This document shows positions 7,375 through 9,231 of a stretch of DNA of 9,231 nt, piece after piece. This stretch comes from CAYVSP01 sp964453655. GTDB taxonomy: Bacteria; Patescibacteriota; Saccharimonadia; Saccharimonadales; CAYVSP01. The notes under the pieces were generated by a model. That model was given only the letters and a program-made list of their open reading frames with translations. It did not search any database and was not told the origin of the DNA. Where the stretch lies: assembly GCA_964453655.1 (NCBI GenBank), contig CAYVSP010000024.1, positions 1 to 9,231 on the forward strand, read 5' to 3'. Position 1 is the first letter of the stretch. Every line of letters begins with the position of its first letter. The translations under genes and the position numbers were made by a program.

Positions 7375-7633
7375 GACTTTTTTCCTCCTTACTCTTTCGC
7401 TTAACAAAATCTGTCATATTAGTAAAAAACCTGCCAATTGCGAGTGTGCCGCTGGTTTTTTTAAAGAACTCGCCAACTGCTTCAGCGCTCTCTGCAAGTC
7501 GCTCTGCCTTATCAGCTATACGCTGCATCGTATCAAGAATCTTTATAGTTTTAAAAAGCGCAATGATACCAAGAATAAGAAACACCGCTAACGCACACGA
7601 AAGAATGATAACCAAAATCGTCTCACTATCCAT
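7367..7633 (-). CDS. Small DUF948/YtxG-like membrane protein
   Basis: This gene encodes 88 residues. One N-terminal membrane helix (about 5-28, ILVIILSCALAVFLILGI) is followed by an amphipathic helix with regularly spaced hydrophobics (ILDTMQRIADKAERLAESA, about 32-50). The tail is basic and charged and ends KRKSKEEKSRG. The architecture matches short DUF948 (YtxG-type) proteins, though the similarity is one of pattern and not of a diagnostic motif. Being next to a YtxH-like gene strengthens the call. ATG 7633 has no Shine-Dalgarno; a TATAAT box ends seven nt upstream, so it is probably the first gene of its own transcript and leaderless. The stop overlaps the next gene's GTG. A structural or stress role at the membrane is inference. 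Confidence 0.82.
   Translation of the reverse strand: MDSETILVIILSCALAVFLILGIIALFKTIKILDTMQRIADKAERLAESAEAVGEFFKKTSGTLAIGRFFTNMTDFVKRKSKEEKSRG
7375..7390 (-). promoter_or_regulatory. Strong Shine-Dalgarno setting the GTG start of the YtxH-like gene
   Basis: On the minus strand AAGGAGGAAA occupies 7390 to 7381, and AGGAGG ends nine nt before GTG 7374. It lies wholly inside the coding sequence of the upstream gene, encoding its lysine/glutamate-rich tail. It rules out the upstream TTG 7407 as the main start. Confidence 0.85.
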
Positions 7634-7646
7634 GGTTCTGATTATA
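7634..7646 (-). promoter_or_regulatory. TATAAT promoter overlapping the gatB stop; probably leaderless
   Basis: On the minus strand TATAAT occupies 7646 to 7641 and ends exactly seven nt before ATG 7633, so a standard start site would fall on or next to the A of ATG. The TAA stop of gatB (7644 to 7642) lies within the box. TG directly precedes it (GTGTATAAT), near but not at the spacing of an extended -10. No -35 box is recognisable. Confidence 0.6.
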
Positions 7647-8392
7647 CACCAAGCTGTTTTCTGAGCAGTTTCTGGGCAAGTTCCGGATTAGCCTTGCCTT
7701 GGCTGGCTTTCATAACTTGTCCCACTAAGAAACCGATGGCTTTCACNNNNNNNNNNNNNNNNNNNNNNNNNNNNNNNNNNNNNNNNNNNNNNNNNNNNNN
7801 NNNNNNNNNNNNNNNNNNNNNNNNNNNNNNNNNNNNNNNNNNNNNNCAGATATAGCTCACGAACATAAGCTCTAGCCTCTTTAGCGCTATGCATATCCGG
7901 TTCGGATACGATTTCCAGTAGCGGCGTCCCGGCACGATTGAGATCCACCAAGCTATAATCTTTTCCACTTGGGTGAATGTTTTTACCGGCATCTTCTTCA
8001 AGTTGAACACGCGTGAGTTGCACCTTTTTAGCCTTACCATCAACCTCAATCACTACATAGCCACCCTTGATAATTGGATGGCTTAGCTGAGTTATTTGAT
8101 AGCCCTTTGGTAAATCCGGGTAAAAATAATGTTTTCGCTCAAAGAAACTGTTGGTTTGCGGTTCAGTGTTAAAAGCAAAAGCCATGCGAACGGCATACTC
8201 AACAGCCTTTTCGTTCAAAACCGGCAAGGCACCCGGCATGCCTAAATCTATATGGCTAATAAGCGTATTTGGCTCAGCCTTGCGAGCGTCATTATCAACT
8301 GCCGAGAACAATTTAGTTTTGGTGCTCAGCTGTACATGGCACTCAATGCCTATAGAGGCAATGTATTTAGCTCGCGTCTGTGGGCTCATCAT
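7642..8392 (-). CDS. gatB: Asp-tRNA(Asn)/Glu-tRNA(Gln) amidotransferase subunit B (interrupted by assembly gap)
   Basis: GatB binds the mischarged tRNA and its kinase site activates the Glu or Asp for amidation by GatA-supplied ammonia. The 182 N-terminal codons are readable from ATG 8392. They include IGIECHVQLSTKTKLFSA, HYFYPDLPKGYQITQ and the LVDLNRAGTPLLEIVSEPD block, all diagnostic of the GatB cradle domain. After the gap, 34 C-terminal residues (KAIGFLVGQVMKASQGKANP onward) match the GatB tail that lies in the tRNA-binding YqeY-like domain. GatB is usually about 475-500 residues, so roughly 260-280 are missing, far more than 100 N can hold. The two halves are out of frame as drawn, which is an artefact of the gap and not evidence of a pseudogene. 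AGGAG nine nt before ATG 8392 supports that start over the adjacent ATG 8389. The start overlaps the preceding gene by 26 nt. Confidence 0.95.
7747..7846. other. Assembly gap of 100 N
   Basis: Exactly 100 unknown bases lie inside gatB. A round 100 is a usual scaffolding placeholder for unknown length. Comparing the two visible GatB pieces with normal GatB length suggests a true gap nearer 800 bp. Coordinates to the right of it are therefore nominal with respect to the genome. Confidence 0.97.
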
Positions 8393-8801
8393 CAGGTAAT
8401 GCTCCTATATCCCTTAAGGCTTGGCGGAAACCCACTAAAGCATGTTTAACATCAGTTTGCCGTAACTTTGCATCTGGGTTAGCAGCTATTTTTTTACATA
8501 AGTTATGGGCAAACCAGACAGTATCATTCTGGCTAAAACTTTTTTGAGCCGATACCAAGCGCTCGCCCATGCTTTTGCCGCTATAACGACGCCGTTTCAG
8601 TGCTTTGTCTAGTAGCTTGTCGGCTTCGGTCAGTGCTTTAGCCCAGGTCGTCTTATCCTTACAAAAGGCCTGCAATTCCTTCCAGCGAGCCACAAAATAG
8701 CGTTGTTTTGGCTTTCTTGGCAAGCGCTTAATGATAAGAGCCAGCCCGACAATAAGAATTAGCGCCAACGCGCCAGCTCCAATAAGATTAAGCGTACTCA
8801 C
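8367..8801 (-). CDS. Unrecognised membrane-anchored protein encoded between gatA and gatB
   Basis: This gene encodes 144 residues, and I cannot assign a function. A hydrophobic helix (about 5-24, GAGALALILIVGLALIIK) at the N-terminus is followed by a basic stretch, RLPRKPKQR, which suggests that the remaining 115 or so residues face the cytoplasm. That part is helical and Lys/Arg-rich, with WKELQAFCKDKTTWAKAL, ADKLLDKALKRRR, a GERL segment and VWFAHNL; the C-terminus is acidic. It resembles a helical domain I recall from hypothetical Patescibacteria proteins with an AH-x-(R)N-like motif, but the identification is weak. The start is GTG 8801: GAGGAG lies eight nt upstream, and GTGA overlaps the gatA stop. 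The 3' end overlaps gatB by 26 nt. Tight coupling on both sides makes it part of the gat operon. Any link to tRNA amidation is inference. Confidence 0.85.
   Translation of the reverse strand: MSTLNLIGAGALALILIVGLALIIKRLPRKPKQRYFVARWKELQAFCKDKTTWAKALTEADKLLDKALKRRRYSGKSMGERLVSAQKSFSQNDTVWFAHNLCKKIAANPDAKLRQTDVKHALVGFRQALRDIGALPDDEPTDAS
8393..8406 (-). promoter_or_regulatory. Shine-Dalgarno for gatB
   Basis: On the minus strand AGGAG (8406 to 8402) lies nine nt before the first of two adjacent ATG codons (8392, then 8389 at 12 nt). It favours ATG 8392. The site lies within the 3' end of the preceding gene, so the two are translated from one message. Confidence 0.75.
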
Positions 8802-9231
8802 AGCCTTAGCTCCTCTACCGCTTTGGCTAATCCCAGTAGAGCATGGTCTTGCACTTGAGGCGCAATGAGCTGTAAGCCAACCGGCAAGCCATTGCTTTGC
8901 CCAAAGGGAACACTAATTGCCGGTAAGCCGACTAAACTGGCTGCCACCGTCATAATATCTTGTAGATACATTTGCAATGGGTCATTCATATTTTCGCCAA
9001 TTTTAAAAGCTGTTGACGGCGCCACCGGTCCAAGTAAAAAGTCGACTTTTTTAAACACACTGTCAAACTCACTAATTAATTTAGTGCGTACAATCTGCGC
9101 TTTTTTATAATATGCATCGTAATACCCGCTGGACAGCACATATGTTCCAATCATAATGCGCCGTTTAGCTTCTTTGCCGAATCCTTCGCTGCGAGACCAA
9201 TTATAGCTCTCATCTAAAGTGTTAGCTGACT
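8798..9231 (-). CDS. gatA: Asp-tRNA(Asn)/Glu-tRNA(Gln) amidotransferase subunit A, C-terminal part
   Basis: GatA is the amidase-signature subunit that hydrolyses glutamine to supply ammonia for tRNA-bound Glu or Asp. Only the last 143 codons are in the window; the 5' part with the catalytic Lys-Ser-Ser triad lies beyond the right edge. The visible region carries conserved C-terminal blocks: RSEGFGKEAKRRIMIGTYVL, SSGYYDAYYKKAQIVR, DFLLGPVAPSTAFKIGE and LVGLPAISVPFGQSNGLPVG, which form the wall of the amidase pocket. I read the frame by hand to the edge and it is open throughout. It ends in TGA (8800 to 8798), showing TGA is a stop here. The next gene's GTG overlaps the stop by four nt. Confidence 0.97.
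   Translation of the reverse strand, partial: SANTLDESYNWSRSEGFGKEAKRRIMIGTYVLSSGYYDAYYKKAQIVRTKLISEFDSVFKKVDFLLGPVAPSTAFKIGENMNDPLQMYLQDIMTVAASLVGLPAISVPFGQSNGLPVGLQLIAPQVQDHALLGLAKAVEELRL
8802..8815 (-). promoter_or_regulatory. Shine-Dalgarno for the GTG start at 8801
   Basis: On the minus strand GAGGAG (8815 to 8810) stands eight nt before GTG 8801, inside the last codons of gatA. Together with the GTGA stop-start overlap it fixes a GTG start and indicates reinitiation or coupling after gatA. Confidence 0.8.

Noticed and set aside
7642..8049. Reading frame across the N gap giving a protein unlike GatB on its right side
   Set aside because: It joins the true GatB tail to an out-of-frame stretch through the gap. 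The right-hand sequence is real GatB only in the frame starting at 8392.
1..9231. CRISPR array, insertion sequence, phage or defence island
   Set aside because: No regularly spaced repeats, terminal inverted repeats, transposase, integrase or nuclease genes are visible; nearly every base is within housekeeping or small membrane-protein genes.

Overview
The window looks like a piece of a small-genome Patescibacteria (CPR) chromosome, most plausibly Candidatus Saccharibacteria. The reasons are very tight packing, short single-pass membrane proteins, a type IV pilus ATPase, the indirect amidotransferase route, and TGA used as a normal stop (gatA), which argues against the UGA-recoding Gracilibacteria/SR1 lineages. 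The phylum call is inference; no rRNA or other marker gene is present. A run of exactly 100 N inside gatB shows this is a scaffolded, probably metagenomic, assembly.

Left part (1-3035). A minus-strand GspE/PilB-type pilus or secretion ATPase runs off the left edge. Across a 32-bp gap, two plus-strand genes diverge from it: a short SPOUT (TrmH-family) RNA methyltransferase, and a membrane-anchored CAP/SCP-domain protein with its CAP domain predicted outside the cell.

Middle (3032-6652). dnaE, the replicative DNA polymerase III alpha subunit, lies on the minus strand. Its stop codon interlocks with the stop of the CAP gene. Its PHP domain keeps all nine expected metal ligands, so it may proofread.

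Right part (6720-9231). Two minus-strand groups follow. The first (reading leftward from the right edge) is gatA, an unrecognised membrane-anchored protein, then gatB, joined by 4-nt and 26-nt overlaps. GatA and GatB are amidotransferase subunits that turn Glu-tRNA(Gln)/Asp-tRNA(Asn) into the correct amide forms. The second is a trio of small membrane proteins (DUF948/YtxG-like, YtxH-like, DUF5665-like) joined by 8-nt and 20-nt overlaps, resembling an expanded ytxGH envelope/stress module.

A recurring signal is the way genes start. Genes inside operons (the gatA-gatB spacer gene, gatB, ytxH-like) have strong Shine-Dalgarno sequences 8-9 nt before the start. Genes that begin a transcript (dnaE, the DUF948-like gene, the CAP gene) have no Shine-Dalgarno but a TATAAT/TATACT box ending 7-12 nt before ATG, as expected for leaderless or nearly leaderless mRNAs. 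One of these boxes overlaps the gatB stop codon. I see no CRISPR array, insertion sequence, prophage, tRNA or rRNA, and no gene-free stretch over 300 bases. Most of the window is core housekeeping; the less-described content is the gatA-gatB spacer protein, the CAP protein and the promoter architecture.
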